Source: Massilia timonae CCUG 45783
Lineage (GTDB): Bacteria > Pseudomonadota > Gammaproteobacteria > Burkholderiales > Burkholderiaceae_D
Direction: 5' to 3'
DNA: 64,000 nucleotides
Assembly: GCF_000315425.1 (NCBI RefSeq)
Contig: NZ_JH992926.1
Location: forward strand, 456,505-520,504
This document shows positions 17,656 through 26,468 of this stretch, one piece after another. How positions within the stretch are numbered: the first letter of the stretch is position 1; every line of letters begins with the position of its first letter. The position numbers were made by a program, and so were the translations under genes. Under the pieces are notes generated by a model. That model did not search any database. It saw only the letters and a program-made list of their open reading frames with translations, and was not told the origin of the DNA.

Positions 17656-18555
17656 TCAGATCCAGTAGATGAAGGCGGCCAGCGCGACGACGAGCAGCAC
17701 GCGGGTGATGTTGTAGGCGGTCTTGTTCCAGGCCTTGAAGCGGCGGCGGTACTGCCCGGCATAGAAGGAAATGCGGAACAGCTTGCTCACCAGGCCGACC
17801 TGGTCGCCGGTTTCATTCGGCGAGGCGGCGGCAGTCATCACGGTGCGGCCGAACCAGCGGTTGAAAGCCTGCATCCAGCGGTAGCGCATCGGGCGCTCGA
17901 CGTCGCAGAACAGGATCACGCGGTCGCTCTCGCTGCCGTTGATCGCCCAGTGGATGAAGGTTTCGTCGAACACGACGCCCTGGCCGTCGCGCCAGCTGTG
18001 GCGCTCGCCGTCGACGTCGATGAAGCAGCGGTCGTCGTTCGGCGTGGCCAGGCCCAGGTGGTAGCGCATCGAGCCGGCGAACGGGTCGCGGTGCGGGTTG
18101 AGCTTGCCGCCCGGCGGCAGCTCGGCGAACATCGCCGCCTTGACCGAAGGGATCGATTGCAGCAGCGCGTAGGTCTGCGGGCACAGGCGCTCGGCCGACG
18201 GGTGGCTGGCGTCATACCACTTGAGGTAGAAGCGCTTCCAGCCGTTCTTGAAGAAGGAATTGAAGCCGGCGTCGTCGTTCTGCTCGGCCGCCTTGATCTT
18301 CTTGAGCGCGAGCAGGTTCTCGGCTTCGGCGCGGATGATCGGCCAGTTCTCTTGCAGACGGGCCAGTTCGGGGAACTCGCTCACCGGGATGAAGGGCGTG
18401 TTCGGCACCTTCGAGAACTTGTGCATGAAAATATTGATCGGCGCCATGAACGACGAGTGGTCGAAGATCTGGCGACGGAACGGCAGGCGCACGCGCCCGC
18501 GGAAATGGATGTGCAGGATAGACAGAATATAGAAACCCACAACGACCCACTTCAT
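17656..18555 (-). CDS. lpxO: Lipid A hydroxylase LpxO (Fe(II)/2-oxoglutarate dioxygenase)
   Basis: 299 aa from the ATG at 18555 (GGAGG 6 bp upstream), against about 302 aa for Salmonella LpxO. N-terminal TM (VVVGFYILSILHIHFRG), the family stretch KVPNTPFIP, GFNSFFKNGWKRFYLKWY, and the aspartyl/asparaginyl hydroxylase core with iron ligands H155, D157 (PHRDPFAGSMRYHLGL) and H202 (FDETFIHW). A second hydrophobic stretch sits at the C-terminus. LpxO adds a 2-OH to the secondary acyl chain of lipid A at the inner membrane. No other lipid A genes are nearby. Confidence 0.9.
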   Translation of the reverse strand: MKWVVVGFYILSILHIHFRGRVRLPFRRQIFDHSSFMAPINIFMHKFSKVPNTPFIPVSEFPELARLQENWPIIRAEAENLLALKKIKAAEQNDDAGFNSFFKNGWKRFYLKWYDASHPSAERLCPQTYALLQSIPSVKAAMFAELPPGGKLNPHRDPFAGSMRYHLGLATPNDDRCFIDVDGERHSWRDGQGVVFDETFIHWAINGSESDRVILFCDVERPMRYRWMQAFNRWFGRTVMTAAASPNETGDQVGLVSKLFRISFYAGQYRRRFKAWNKTAYNITRVLLVVALAAFIYWI

Positions 18556-18735
18556 CACATCCTCCATCGCAGCCATGGGAGCGGCTGACCCTCTTGATCA
18601 AGGACGCAGGATACCACATCGGCTGCTGGGCCGTGGCGGCCCCGCCGACTCGCTGGAGAGGGAGGGTGGCGCCGGCGCACGGGCCGCATGGCCCGCCTGC
18701 CGGCGCTGGCGGTGGCAATACCCGCCAGGAAAATG

Positions 18736-18963
18736 TCAGTGCAGTACCGACGTCATCGCATAACCTTTTTCGGCGATCTGGCCGTTGAGGTTATCGATGT
18801 CGAAATCCGCGATCTGGTCGGCATTGTCGTCGACCTCGAAAGCGCGGGCTTCGATCTCCCAGTCGGTATTGGTGGCTTCTTCGGGAATGTTCTTCGCTTC
18901 GGGCACGGCCAGGTACGAGAACTTGCCGTCGTGTTCGGCTCTGCGGTAAATATCCAGGCGCAT
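18736..18963 (-). CDS. Small conserved protein (DUF6139-like)
   Basis: 75 aa from MRLDIYRR; an ATG two codons earlier is equally in frame, and AGAGG is better spaced for the later one. Acidic and soluble, with FSYLAVPEAKNIPEEATNTD as its most recognisable stretch. I recall such proteins in Oxalobacteraceae as DUF6139, with modest confidence. No function known. Monocistronic, behind lpxO on the same strand. Confidence 0.7.
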   Translation of the reverse strand: MRLDIYRRAEHDGKFSYLAVPEAKNIPEEATNTDWEIEARAFEVDDNADQIADFDIDNLNGQIAEKGYAMTSVLH

Positions 18964-19084
18964 AGTCATTTTCCTCTATTCAATGCGCGCTTTCCGGATG
19001 AAAGCACGCAGCTCCACAGTAGAAGATCAAGTGGCCATAGTCTGTTATCTGCCGAACACTCTGCCGAATACCCGAGCAGGCGCG

Positions 19085-19285
19085 TCAGCGCGCCGGATTA
19101 TGTCCAAGCACCCGCGCGGGCAGCATGACGATCGCGCGCAGCAGGCCGAACACGGCGTCGACGCCGATGCCGAGCAGACGGAACGGCAGCAACAGCAGCC
19201 ACACCACAGGATACAGCACCAGGGCAAGCAGCGCGATTGGCCAGCACAGGAACAGCAGCACCAACCATACCAGGAAACTCAGCAT
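19085..19285 (-). CDS. Small hydrophobic membrane protein
   Basis: 66 aa from the ATG at 19285, supported by GGAGAAAGACA directly upstream; the in-frame extension to 19432 has no site and no protein character. Two adjacent hydrophobic segments (LSFLVWLVLLFLCWPIALLA and LYPVVWLLLLPFRLLGIGV) and a basic C-terminus. Similar small proteins are common in Burkholderiales; function unknown. Confidence 0.65.
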   Translation of the reverse strand: MLSFLVWLVLLFLCWPIALLALVLYPVVWLLLLPFRLLGIGVDAVFGLLRAIVMLPARVLGHNPAR

Positions 19286-19431
19286 TGTCTTTCTCCATGA
19301 AGAAGCAGCATGGTGAATGTATGCCGAAAGAGGCAATGGGGACAGCGGCGTGCGATAAACGGGGGAAACGGCGGCCCGAACGGTCGCCGGAAAGGATGAG
19401 CGGACCGACCGGTCCGCCCATGGTTGCCGCA

Positions 19432-20370
19432 TCAGGCGAAGGTGGCCGCTTCCTCGACCGCCGGCGCGTGCGCCCCGGTTTCCGCCTGCTCGGCCACGAC
19501 CTCGACCTTGATCGACGCTTGCAGCGACGGGATCGAGCCGCCGGCGCGGTAGGCGAAGGAGATGCGCAGCAGGTCGCCGGCCTTGACCTCGACCGGACGG
19601 TACAGCGGCAGGGTCATGTAATGGTTGAGCCAGTCGATGGTGGTCGCCTGTTCCTGGACGATGGCCAGCACGTTCTTGGTTACGAAACGCATCGCGTTCA
19701 GCGTGCCGCCCTGCTCCACCAGCAGCGAGCCTTCCCAGACGATCAGGCTGTCGACCGGCTGGCTGAAATCGAGGATGCTGTACACGGCGGGTTGGGCCAG
19801 CTCGACCGTGCCTGGCTGGACCACACCGGTTTCCTGGAACTGCACGATCGGGGCATAGAAGCCGTCGAAGTCATACGCCTGCTGGATCGGCTGGGCCGCC
19901 ATGATCACGGCTTCCGGCATGAACAGCGGCAGCGGGCCGCCGAACTTGGCCAGGTAGCGGCGCTTGAACGATTCGATTACTTCGACCTGCTTTTCGCGCA
20001 GCATGCCGACGTGGATCATCTCGCAGATCACGACGTCGACCGGCTCCGGCGGCAGGTAGTCGAAGGCGTCGGCATGGATCACTTCAACCTTGTGGCCGTT
20101 CGGGTTCATCGCCAGGAAGCGGCGCGCTTCCTGCACCATGTCCGGGTTGAACTCGACGCAATACACTTTCGAGGCGCTCTGGGCCGCGAAGAAAGACAGC
20201 ACACCGGTGCCGCCACCCAGCTCCAGCACTTTCGCGCCGGGGAACACGGAATAATGGATGGCATTCTTGAAGCTGTGCATCCGGTTCTGGTCCATCAGCA
20301 TATTGTGATGGTAGTGGACTGGAATGAACTGCCCCAGGTAGCAGCTTTCGATTTCGCGTTCGTTGAGCAT
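19432..20370 (-). CDS. PRMT-like SAM-dependent methyltransferase
   Basis: 312 aa from the ATG at 20370 (AAGGA upstream). SAM site VLELGGGTGVLSFFAA at 48-63 and acidic VYCVEFNPDM. Beyond the generic fold it keeps features of protein arginine methyltransferases: an N-terminal HHNMLMDQNR (compare HxxMLxDxxR), the hairpin loop CEMIHVGMLREK with two glutamates exactly nine residues apart (E117 and E126, as E144/E153 of PRMT1), and a C-terminal beta-barrel-like part with IDWLNHYMTLPLYRPVEVKAGD at the place of the THW loop, though the usual His is not conserved. Whether it methylates arginine is not shown. Confidence 0.78.
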   Translation of the reverse strand: MLNEREIESCYLGQFIPVHYHHNMLMDQNRMHSFKNAIHYSVFPGAKVLELGGGTGVLSFFAAQSASKVYCVEFNPDMVQEARRFLAMNPNGHKVEVIHADAFDYLPPEPVDVVICEMIHVGMLREKQVEVIESFKRRYLAKFGGPLPLFMPEAVIMAAQPIQQAYDFDGFYAPIVQFQETGVVQPGTVELAQPAVYSILDFSQPVDSLIVWEGSLLVEQGGTLNAMRFVTKNVLAIVQEQATTIDWLNHYMTLPLYRPVEVKAGDLLRISFAYRAGGSIPSLQASIKVEVVAEQAETGAHAPAVEEAATFA

Positions 20371-20497
20371 GGGTATCCTTGTTGGTCGGTGGTCGTTAAA
20401 CCGTAGACACATTATGGATACCGTTGCCCTCACGCAATTGGTCGAGCTAAGCGCGTTTTACCGTCCAATTCACGAGCGAATTGTCACGCGGACAAAA

Positions 20498-21160
20498 TCA
20501 GCGGGCTGAAGCAGTGAGCTCCCTGGCCAGTTCGTCGCGGCCCGCCTGCCTGGCGATCTGGGCCGCGGTATGCCCTTCCGTGTTCTTCAGCGCGGTATTG
20601 GCGCCGCGGGCGACCAGCAGCCGCGCCGTCGCGTCCTTCCCTTCGCGCGCCGCGAGCATCAATGGCGTGAAGGCGCCGCTGGGGCGCGGCGACACGGCGT
20701 CGAGCTTGGCGCCATGTTCGATCAGCAATTGCGCGATCTTGTCGTCCCCGCTGGCGGCGGCGTAGTGGAGCGCGGTCCAGCCCGGCTGGTTGACCTTGGC
20801 GCCTTTTTTCAGCAGCGCGCGGACGACCTCTTCATCGCGCTTGAAGGCCGCCATCATCAGCGCCGTGTTGCCATTGACCGCCTTACGCTCGAGGTCGGTG
20901 CCCGGATGGCGCAGTAGTTCAAGGATTACCTCGCGCGCGCCTTCGCGGATCGCCAGCACCAGGGCCGGCTCGCCGCCCAGGGGATTGAGTTCGTTGGCAT
21001 TGACGACCGCGCCGACCATCTTGCGCACCGTGCCGGCGTCATCCATCTGCACGGCGCGGAAGAAGGAACTCACCTGCTGCGGCGTGGGCGGCAGGGCGGC
21101 GTGGGCGCCGGCAATTGCGGCAAACAGCAGGCTGGCGGCAAGCAGGCGGCGGATCGGCAC
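20498..21160 (-). CDS. Secreted ankyrin-repeat protein
   Basis: 220 aa with a signal peptide (MPIRRLLAASLLFAAIAGAHA). At least four ankyrin repeats follow, seen by NGNTALMMAAFKRDEEVVRALLKKGA, GWTALHYAAASGDDKIAQLLIEHGA, TPLMLAAREGKDATARLLVARGA and GHTAAQIARQAG. Likely periplasmic and protein-binding. Its ATG is 3 bp after the tatD stop, so the two are one transcription unit. Partner unknown. Confidence 0.85.
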   Translation of the reverse strand: MPIRRLLAASLLFAAIAGAHAALPPTPQQVSSFFRAVQMDDAGTVRKMVGAVVNANELNPLGGEPALVLAIREGAREVILELLRHPGTDLERKAVNGNTALMMAAFKRDEEVVRALLKKGAKVNQPGWTALHYAAASGDDKIAQLLIEHGAKLDAVSPRPSGAFTPLMLAAREGKDATARLLVARGANTALKNTEGHTAAQIARQAGRDELARELTASAR

Positions 21161-21163
21161 GGG

Positions 21164-21946
21164 TCAGCTCCTGGCGGTCTGGAACAGATTGAAGAAATTC
21201 TCGCTGGTGCGGTCGGCCACCTCGCGCAGCGAGACGCCCTTGAGCGTGGCGATGTACTCGGCCACGTGGGCCACATAGCCCGGCTCGTTCATCCTGCCGC
21301 GGAACGGCACCGGCGCGAGATACGGCGAGTCGGTCTCGATCAGCATGCGCTCGAGCGGCACGGCTTGCGCCACCGCCTGCAGTTCCTTGGCGCTTTTGAA
21401 GGTGACGATGCCCGAGAACGAGATGTAGAAGCCCTGGGCCATCGCGGCTTCGGCCACCGCCAGCGATTCGGTGAAGCAGTGCATCACGCCCGCAACGCCT
21501 CCCGCATCCGTACCGGCGCCCTCTTCCTTCATCAGGCGGATCGTATCCTCGCTGGCGGCGCGGGTATGGATGATCAGCGGCTTGCGCGTCTCGCGCGAAG
21601 CACGGATATGCACGCGGAAGCGTTCGCGCTGCCATTCCAGGTCGCCCTCGAGCCGGTAGTAATCCAGGCCGGTTTCACCGATGGCGACGATCTTGGGGTG
21701 GTTGGCCAGCTCGACCAGTTGCTGGACGGTCGGCTCCGGCGTGTCCTCATAGTCGGGATGGACGCCGACCGAGGCGAAGATGTGGGGGTGTTGCTCGGCC
21801 AGGGCGAGCACTTGCGGGAAGTCAGGCAGGTCGACCGACACGCACAGGGCGTGCGTCACCTTGTTCTCGGCCATCTTGGCCAGGACTTCAGGCATGCGGG
21901 CTGCCAGTTCCGGGAAATTGATGTGGCAATGGGAATCGATGTACAT
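21164..21946 (-). CDS. tatD: TatD family metal-dependent DNase
   Basis: 260 aa from the ATG at 21946; an upstream in-frame start at 21991 is possible but adds a non-family tail. TIM-barrel metallohydrolase: N-terminal HCH metal motif in MYIDSHCH, GVHPDYE, the conserved IGETGLDYY, IIHTRAA, MHCFTES and IETDSPYLAPVPFRG. TatD proteins are 3'-5' exonucleases linked to DNA repair. In related genomes tatD usually follows pilZ; here two extra genes lie between. Confidence 0.93.
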   Translation of the reverse strand: MYIDSHCHINFPELAARMPEVLAKMAENKVTHALCVSVDLPDFPQVLALAEQHPHIFASVGVHPDYEDTPEPTVQQLVELANHPKIVAIGETGLDYYRLEGDLEWQRERFRVHIRASRETRKPLIIHTRAASEDTIRLMKEEGAGTDAGGVAGVMHCFTESLAVAEAAMAQGFYISFSGIVTFKSAKELQAVAQAVPLERMLIETDSPYLAPVPFRGRMNEPGYVAHVAEYIATLKGVSLREVADRTSENFFNLFQTARS

Positions 21947-22167
21947 CCTGCCATTGTAAAGGCAGGCGTCGGGGAGCGCCATGCGGGCCACTCACCGGAC
22001 AGGAGCATCACTCTTTGCTCCTGACAAGGGCGGGGAATCAGGTTGTCGAGGCGGGAAGCGTGGATAACTTGCAACAACGTGAAAAATTGAATCGTGCGCG
22101 CAACAAAATTCGTCGCTTATCTTAGTATGTGCAATATCATTTTTTTAACAGCCAAGGAAATATTGTA

Positions 22168-22668
22168 ATGAAGACTGTCTCACTTCGCCTCCTGTCCAGC
22201 CTGGTCCTGATGGCCGCGTCTTTTTCGGCCTCGGCCGGTCCGACCGTTGGCAAAGCGCTTGAAATCAATGGCGTATTCAATGAAAAGGTTGGCCCTGCGC
22301 CGCAATGTGCGTCCACCCTCGGCGGCAAGCTTGCCGGCCACGGCCAGACGGCCGAAGGCACGCCAGTCGCGTTCGTCGGCGGAGACTGCTTCGCCCAGTC
22401 CGGCACCACATTCACCTTCAGCAATGGCAAGTTCATCGTGCTGTATCCGAACGGCGACCAGATTTTCGCCAACTACGGTGGCCAGTTCGTTCCCACCGGC
22501 GCAGGCACTGCCTACGTCATGAACGGCGGCACCTTCACCATCACCGGCGGCTCCGGCACCTATGCTCGCGCAACCGGCGGCGGCTATTTGAGCGGCACCG
22601 AAGACTTGTCCAACGGGGCCGGTACGATCAAGTTATCGGGTCATGTGTACTACAAGCCGAAAAAGTGA
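22168..22668 (+). CDS. Secreted protein of unknown function
   Basis: 166 aa from the ATG at 22168, with AAGGAAA 7 bp upstream. Signal peptide MKTVSLRLLSSLVLMAASFS ending SASAG. The mature part is rich in Gly/Thr and short beta segments, with two Cys (PQCASTL, GDCFAQS) that could form a disulfide, and the stretch GGTFTITGGSGTYARATGGG, a pattern seen in some AOC-barrel-like secreted proteins. I do not recognise a family with certainty. Lone plus-strand gene among minus-strand neighbours, ended by a bidirectional terminator. Confidence 0.7.
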   Translation: MKTVSLRLLSSLVLMAASFSASAGPTVGKALEINGVFNEKVGPAPQCASTLGGKLAGHGQTAEGTPVAFVGGDCFAQSGTTFTFSNGKFIVLYPNGDQIFANYGGQFVPTGAGTAYVMNGGTFTITGGSGTYARATGGGYLSGTEDLSNGAGTIKLSGHVYYKPKK

Positions 22669-22716
22669 TCGCTGAAGCAGCACCAGGCTGCGCTGACACG
22701 GCAACGTAACGGCCCG

Positions 22717-22747
22717 AAAAAAGAGCGGTATGCATCCCGCTCTTTTT
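22717..22747. terminator. Bidirectional terminator between the secreted protein and GNAT genes
   Basis: AAAAAGAGCGG (22718-22728) pairs with CCGCTCTTTTT (22737-22747) around an 8-nt loop. A and T runs on the two sides make it work in both directions, serving the convergent genes ending at 22668 and 22751. Confidence 0.85.
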
Positions 22748-22750
22748 ACA

Positions 22751-23272
22751 TCAGTCTACGACGCGCTTGCCCAGGATGATCAGGTCGCGCTCGATCCCGT
22801 CGAGATTGGCTACACGTGGGAAATTGGCCCAGGTTTCGAAGCCGTATTTGCGGAACAGTGCCAGGCTTGGTTGGTTATGCCCGAAGATGAAGCCCAGCAA
22901 GGTATGCACCTTGACCTCGGGCGCGAACGCCATTGCCACCTCCAGGCAGTAGCGACCAAGTCCCTTGCCGCGCGCGCTTTCGGCGATATAGATCGACACC
23001 TCGGCCGTGCCCGAATACGCCGGACGACCGTAGAAGTTCGAATATGACAGCCAGCCCAGCACTTCGGGATGCTCGCGCTTGTCCTCGGCATCGTGAATCA
23101 CCCACAGCGGACGACGGTCCGGCGTATGGTCGTTGAACCACGCTTCGCGCGATTCGACCGTAATAGGTGCGGTGTCGGCGGTGACTTCGCGCGAGGCGAT
23201 GGTGGAATTGTAGATGTCGACGATGACCGGCAGGTCGTCGCGTCGAGCCAGGCGATGAACGTAGGATGGCAT
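22751..23272 (-). CDS. GNAT N-acetyltransferase, phosphinothricin acetyltransferase-like
   Basis: 173 aa. GCN5-related fold with the acetyl-CoA loop ARGKGLGRYCLE and the PAT/MNAT-type features HRLARRDDLPVIVDIYN, TVESREAWF, TAEVSIYIAESARG and SLALFRKYGFE. Proteins of this type acetylate small amines such as phosphinothricin or methionine derivatives; the substrate here is unknown. It lies 17 bp downstream of pilZ on the same strand, where tatD would be expected. Confidence 0.85.
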   Translation of the reverse strand: MPSYVHRLARRDDLPVIVDIYNSTIASREVTADTAPITVESREAWFNDHTPDRRPLWVIHDAEDKREHPEVLGWLSYSNFYGRPAYSGTAEVSIYIAESARGKGLGRYCLEVAMAFAPEVKVHTLLGFIFGHNQPSLALFRKYGFETWANFPRVANLDGIERDLIILGKRVVD

Positions 23273-23289
23273 GAAACGAAAGGTGGTGG

Positions 23290-23667
23290 TTACAGGGTAT
23301 GGGTTGCGCGCGACGACCGCAGCGCCGCGCCGAGGATTTCTTCGATGCGGGCCTTGGCGCGCTGTCCGGCCTCGTCGGCCGGGAAATGCACGCCGATGCC
23401 CTGCGCCTTGTTGTTATTGGCGCCGCTCGGCGTGATCCAGGCCACGGTCCCGGCGATCGGGTATTTGTTCTGGTCGTCCATCAGCGCCAGGATCAGGTAG
23501 ATCTCGTCGCCGATTTTATAAGGTTTGTTGGTGGGCACGAACATGCCGCCGTTTTTCAGGAACGGCATGTAGGCCGCGTACAGCGCCGCCTTTTCCTTGA
23601 TCGCCAGCGACAGCACCGAAGGCCGCGGGGCCTGGGCTGCATTCGTCTCTGGCTGGGTGACGCTCAT
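23290..23667 (-). CDS. pilZ: PilZ domain protein for type IV pilus biogenesis
   Basis: 125 aa from the ATG at 23667 (GAAAGGA upstream). Single PilZ domain with the atypical sequence of the founding PilZ: LYAAYMPFLKNGGMFVPT, YKIGDEIYLILALMD, VAWITPSGA, GIGVHF. The RxxxR c-di-GMP motif is absent, as in Pseudomonas PilZ, so it acts by protein contact (PilB/FimX in known cases), not by binding c-di-GMP. Cotranscribed with holB and tmk, as usual in this group. Confidence 0.9.
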   Translation of the reverse strand: MSVTQPETNAAQAPRPSVLSLAIKEKAALYAAYMPFLKNGGMFVPTNKPYKIGDEIYLILALMDDQNKYPIAGTVAWITPSGANNNKAQGIGVHFPADEAGQRAKARIEEILGAALRSSRATHTL

Positions 23668-23677
23668 TGTGGTCCTT

Positions 23678-24700
23678 TCATGTGCAGCACGCAGTGTACT
23701 CAAGCAGCATATCTTCGACAAACAATTTTGCCGACAAAGGATGATCCGCCACAGCCCGCCGCTCGTTCACGGCCTTGATGACGCGCAGCAGGCCCGGCGC
23801 ATTGACGCGACCGGCCAGCGCCGCCAGCTCCTTCTGGTAGCGCGGGTAGTAGCGGAGTTTGCCCGACAATTTGTACGAAAACACATCGTACAGCCAGCGT
23901 TGGGTCCAGGACACCAGGGCCGGCAACTCGGCCTTGGCCAGCTTCTCGGCGGCGCGCAGCGCGGAATCCGGCGCCGGCCGCGCCAGGAACTGCAGCAGCG
24001 CCTCCATGTCGTCGCGGTTGCCGTTGCTTGACTCTGCCAGGGCCGCCAGCGGCGCGCCGCCCTGCTCGCGCAGCCAGCTGTCGGCGTCCGGCACGCCCTG
24101 CTCCTTGAGCCAGGCCAGGGCTTCGTCGTGCGAAGGCATCGGCAGCGCGAACTTGCGGCAGCGCGACAGGATCGTCGGCAGCAGGCGATCGAGGCTGTTG
24201 GAAGACAGCAGGAACACGGTGCCCGGCGGCGGTTCTTCCAGGGTCTTGAGCAGCGCATTCGACGCCGGCATGTTCAGCGCCTCGGCCGGATACAGCACCA
24301 CCACCCGCAAGCCCTGGCGGTGGGTCGAGATGTTCATGAAATCCGAGAGGTTGCGGATCTGCTCGATCTTGATCTCTTTCGACGGCGCCTTGGTCGATTT
24401 CGACTTGGCGCCCGCTTCGCCGTCCTCGCCGTCGGCCGGCAGATCGTCTTCGAATACCTCCGGCCGCACGCGGCGGTAATCCGGGTGATTGTGCTGCACG
24501 AACCAGCCGCAGGACGCACAGACCCCGCAGGCATGGCCGTCGGGCCGCGGGCTCTCGCACAGCAGGGCCTGGGCAAAGGTCTCGATGAAGTCGGCCTTGC
24601 CGGTGCCGGCCGGGCCATGGAACAGGATCGCATGCGGCATGCGCGCGCGCATCTGCTGCAGCTGGGACCAGGCGGCCCCTTGCCACGGGTACATCGTCAC
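23678..24700 (-). CDS. holB: DNA polymerase III delta' subunit
   Basis: 340 aa from a GTG at 24700 that overlaps the tmk stop (GTGA) and has GGAG 8 bp upstream; the ATG two codons later (24694) is the alternative. Clamp-loader AAA+ fold: [21 protein letters not shown], zinc-type Cys cluster [20 protein letters not shown] and [11 protein letters not shown]. Part of the tau-delta-delta' complex that loads the sliding clamp. A charged insert ([18 protein letters not shown]) after the zinc module is longer than in E. coli. Confidence 0.92.
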   Translation of the reverse strand: MTMYPWQGAAWSQLQQMRARMPHAILFHGPAGTGKADFIETFAQALLCESPRPDGHACGVCASCGWFVQHNHPDYRRVRPEVFEDDLPADGEDGEAGAKSKSTKAPSKEIKIEQIRNLSDFMNISTHRQGLRVVVLYPAEALNMPASNALLKTLEEPPPGTVFLLSSNSLDRLLPTILSRCRKFALPMPSHDEALAWLKEQGVPDADSWLREQGGAPLAALAESSNGNRDDMEALLQFLARPAPDSALRAAEKLAKAELPALVSWTQRWLYDVFSYKLSGKLRYYPRYQKELAALAGRVNAPGLLRVIKAVNERRAVADHPLSAKLFVEDMLLEYTACCT

Positions 24701-25305
24701 AACAATTTCTCCAGAACTTGGGCCAGGCTGGCCTGGATATCGGCAATGCTCCTGGTCGAGTCGACCACGACGAAACGCTCGGGGAATTGCTCCGCGCGGC
24801 GCAGGTATTCGGCGCGGCATTTCGCAAAGAAGTCGGCCTGCTCGCGCTCGAATTTATCCAGCGTGCGCGTCGCGTCCAGGCGCTGGCGCGCCACTTCGAG
24901 CGGCACGTCGAACAGCAAGGTCAGGTCGGGCTGCAGTTCGGGATGCACCCAGGCTTCCAACGCTTCCATCTTGGCGCGCGGCAGGCCGCGGCCGCCGCTC
25001 TGGTAGGCGAAGCTGGCGTCGGTGAAACGGTCCGACAGCACCCATTTGCCTGCGGCCAGATTGGGAGCGATGACTTGCGCGATGTGCTCGCGCCGGCTGG
25101 CGAACATCAGCAGCGCTTCGGTTTCCAGGTGCATCTTTTCGTGCAACAGCAAGTCGCGCAGCTTTTCGCCGAGCGGCGTGCCGCCCGGTTCGCGCGACGA
25201 GACGATCTGCTTGCCGCGCGACGTCAGGTAATCGGTGACGAAGCCGATGTGGGTCGATTTCCCGGCCCCATCGATGCCTTCGAATGTAATGAACTTGCCC
25301 TGCAT
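24697..25305 (-). CDS. tmk: Thymidylate kinase
   Basis: 202 aa. P-loop [13 protein letters not shown](F/Y) motif in [13 protein letters not shown], and lid region GGRGLPRAK. Converts dTMP to dTDP. Translationally coupled to holB by a 4-bp overlap, 18 bp downstream of mltG. Canonical mltG-tmk-holB-pilZ order. Confidence 0.95.
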   Translation of the reverse strand: MQGKFITFEGIDGAGKSTHIGFVTDYLTSRGKQIVSSREPGGTPLGEKLRDLLLHEKMHLETEALLMFASRREHIAQVIAPNLAAGKWVLSDRFTDASFAYQSGGRGLPRAKMEALEAWVHPELQPDLTLLFDVPLEVARQRLDATRTLDKFEREQADFFAKCRAEYLRRAEQFPERFVVVDSTRSIADIQASLAQVLEKLL

Positions 25306-25323
25306 GTGCTGCCCTGCTTCGTG

Positions 25324-26343
25324 TTAATGGGATTCGGTAAGTGGCTGGTTCATGATGCCACGCTGGAAACGGTTGACCGCCCGGTTATGGTCCAGCAGGT
25401 TGTTCGAGAAGTGGCTGGTGCCATCGCCGCGCGCCACGAAATACAGCGCCGGTGTCTCGGCCGGCGCGAGCGCCGCATTCAGCGACTGCAAACCGGGCAG
25501 CGCGATCGGCGTCGGCGGCAGCCCGCTGCGCGTATAGGTATTGTAAGGGGTATCGGTCAGCAGGTCCTTCTTGCGGATCTGGCCCGCAAACACCTCGCCC
25601 ATGCCGTAGATCACGGTCGGGTCGGTCTGCAGGAGCATGCCGGTGCGCAGGCGATTGACGAACACGCCGGCGATCATGTTGCGCTCGCTCTTCTGGCCCG
25701 TTTCCTTCTCGACGATCGAGGCCATGATCAGCGCTTCGTACGGCGTCTTGTACGGCAGCTCCTTGTTGCGCTTTTCCCAGGCCGCGTTCAGGTGCTCCAG
25801 CATCGCCTGGTGCGCGCGCCGATAGATCTCGATTTCCGACGAGCCCTTGGCGAACAAATAAGTGTCTGGGAAGAACAAGCCTTCCGGCTCCTTGAACTCG
25901 GTCGAGATCTTGCCCATCAATTCCTGGTCGGACAGCTTGACCGTGTCGTGCTTGAGGCGGTTGTGCGAACCGATCGCCTGGCGCATCTGGCGGAAGGTCC
26001 AGCCTTCGATGATGGTGATCGCTTCTTGCGCGAACTCGCCGCGCACCAGCTGGGTCAGCAGGCCGCGCGGACTGGTATTCGGTTTCAGTTCATAGCTGCC
26101 GGCCTTGATGCGCGCGGCGTCGCCCGTCAGGCGCGCCAGCAGCACGAACATGGTCGGGTTGATCGGCACGCCGGCCGCCACCATCTGCTGCGCGCTCGCT
26201 GCGACACCGCTGCCGGGATTGATCGTGAATTCGATCGGTTCACCGCTGGTCGTGAGCGAGTGCTTGGCCCACCAGGAAAATCCGCCTGCGGCTGCCAGCG
26301 TGACCACGACGCCGGTAACGAGTAATTTTTTTATGAATGCCAT
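25324..26343 (-). CDS. mltG: Endolytic murein transglycosylase
   Basis: 339 aa. One N-terminal TM (KKLLVTGVVVTLAAAGGFSWW), a LysM-like region with IKAGSYELKPNTSPRGLLTQLV, and the catalytic domain with EGWTFRQM, EGLFFPDTYLF, IVEKETGQKSERNMIAGVFVNRL and QTDPTVIYGMG. E220 corresponds to E218 of E. coli MltG. Cleaves nascent glycan strands in the periplasm and helps set strand length. First gene of the minus-strand mltG-tmk-holB-pilZ unit, divergent from ygfZ. Confidence 0.94.
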   Translation of the reverse strand: MAFIKKLLVTGVVVTLAAAGGFSWWAKHSLTTSGEPIEFTINPGSGVAASAQQMVAAGVPINPTMFVLLARLTGDAARIKAGSYELKPNTSPRGLLTQLVRGEFAQEAITIIEGWTFRQMRQAIGSHNRLKHDTVKLSDQELMGKISTEFKEPEGLFFPDTYLFAKGSSEIEIYRRAHQAMLEHLNAAWEKRNKELPYKTPYEALIMASIVEKETGQKSERNMIAGVFVNRLRTGMLLQTDPTVIYGMGEVFAGQIRKKDLLTDTPYNTYTRSGLPPTPIALPGLQSLNAALAPAETPALYFVARGDGTSHFSNNLLDHNRAVNRFQRGIMNQPLTESH

Positions 26344-26468
26344 GTGGTGTGTGCGGGTACGAACGTGGATGCTGGTGCGGATTGCGGCGCTCCCGGCGCG
26401 ATTTCCCCGACAACTCTATAATGAGGCCGTAATGATAAAGCCTAATTGCCAAAATATTTCGGATTTTC

